Shown piece after piece: positions 4,652 to 5,069 of a stretch of DNA of 5,069 bases (position 1 is the first letter of the stretch; each line of letters starts with the position of its first letter). The notes under the pieces are model-generated. The model was not told the origin of the DNA. It saw only the letters and a list, made by a program, of their open reading frames with translations, and made no database searches. The stretch is from NCBI GenBank assembly GCA_021106775.1, contig JAIOTL010000206.1, forward strand, positions 1 through 5,069, written 5' to 3'. The translations under genes and the position numbers were made by a program. Source of the DNA: Planctomycetota bacterium. Its GTDB lineage: Bacteria > Planctomycetota > UBA8742 > SKZP01 > JAIOTL01.

Positions 4652-5069
4652 ATGGCGCAAAAAGATTATTATCAAGTACTGGGTGTTGATGCAAATGCGA
4701 GTCAAGCGGAGATAAAGAAAGCGTTTCATCGGCTTGCCAAGCAATATCATCCTGACAAGAATAAAACTGCAGATGCTGAGAAAAAGTTCAAAAACTTTAA
4801 CGAAGCATATCAGGTACTTTCCGATAAGGAAAAACGTCAGAAATATGACCAATACAGGAAATATGGCGGTAGTCCTTTTGGCGGCTGGCAATCGCAGGGC
4901 GGATATGGCGGTGGCGGCAGGCAAGTTGATTTCGGTGGTTTCGGCGGTGGTGATATAGATTTTGAGGATTTATTCTCATCTTTTTTTGGTGGAACAACGC
5001 GCAGAGGCAGGAAAAAACAGCCTCAGAAAGGCAGCAACATAAACGCTCAACTTGAGATTGATTTCGAGA
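4652..5069 (+). CDS. DnaJ-family (J-domain) co-chaperone, probably class II CbpA-like, C-terminus cut by right edge
   Basis: 139 codons are visible. Residues 4-66 form a J domain: [20 protein letters not shown], the catalytic H33-P-D35 that stimulates DnaK ATPase, and the helix IV end K61-R-Q-K-Y-D-Q-Y. A Gly/Phe linker follows (about 71-114), with F-G-G-W, repeated G-G-Y/G-G-F and [12 protein letters not shown]. After a basic stretch (R117 to K126) the visible end, [13 protein letters not shown], looks like the first strand of the C-terminal substrate-binding domain. That sequence is more like CbpA-type proteins, which lack the zinc finger of DnaJ, but the CXXCXGXG region would lie beyond the edge, so DnaJ itself is not excluded. 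It acts in the cytoplasm with DnaK. The start is the only ATG giving a full J domain, five nt after GGGGA. Divergent from tadA. Confidence 0.92.
   Translation, partial: MAQKDYYQVLGVDANASQAEIKKAFHRLAKQYHPDKNKTADAEKKFKNFNEAYQVLSDKEKRQKYDQYRKYGGSPFGGWQSQGGYGGGGRQVDFGGFGGGDIDFEDLFSSFFGGTTRRGRKKQPQKGSNINAQLEIDFE

Overview
The window looks like an AT-rich bacterial chromosome segment. Five complete or partial genes on the minus strand form a run of type IV prepilin-like (pseudopilin) genes with two housekeeping or envelope genes before them, and a divergent chaperone gene sits at the right edge. The organism cannot be named from this sequence. Multiple small GspG-like pseudopilins with a C-terminal 'D-[IL]-W-S-[AS]-G ... 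I-T-N-W' signature are familiar from the Planctomycetes/Lentisphaerae/Verrucomicrobia side of the tree and neighbouring candidate phyla. That makes an AT-rich member of that group a plausible but tentative guess.

Reading in the direction of the minus strand (right to left): tadA (4527 to 3946, tRNA adenosine deaminase), 49 nt, then a membrane-anchored DUF218/YdcF-like protein (3896 to 2712). A 397-nt AT-rich intergenic region rich in inverted repeats follows (2711 to 2315). Next come pilin C (2314 to 1820, GspG-like), 179 nt, pilin B (1640 to 888, longer GspG-like), 119 nt, pilin A (768 to 46, GspH/FimT-like, GTG start) and, after only 17 nt, the first nine codons of a fourth prepilin running off the left edge (28 to 1). 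On the plus strand a J-domain co-chaperone starts at 4652 and runs off the right edge. It is divergent from tadA across a 124-nt AT-rich promoter region.

The pilin genes probably work together. Each encodes a short basic leader ending in Gly, a Phe at +1, Glu at +5 and a hydrophobic helix, the substrate pattern of the prepilin peptidase PilD/GspO. Their order (G-like, second G-like, H-like, then another prepilin) resembles the gspG-H-I stretch of type II secretion operons. No secretin, ATPase, inner-membrane platform protein or peptidase is visible here. The two longer gaps before pilin C and pilin B share a block (a 13-nt identity, then GAGCAT, then 12 nt, then TATAA) that may be a common promoter.

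The most interesting non-coding part is 2564-2665. It has four GTTAC/GTAAC half-sites, a perfect 10-bp hairpin and an intrinsic-terminator-like hairpin that would act on plus-strand transcripts although no plus-strand gene precedes it. I see no mobile element, CRISPR array, tRNA or rRNA.
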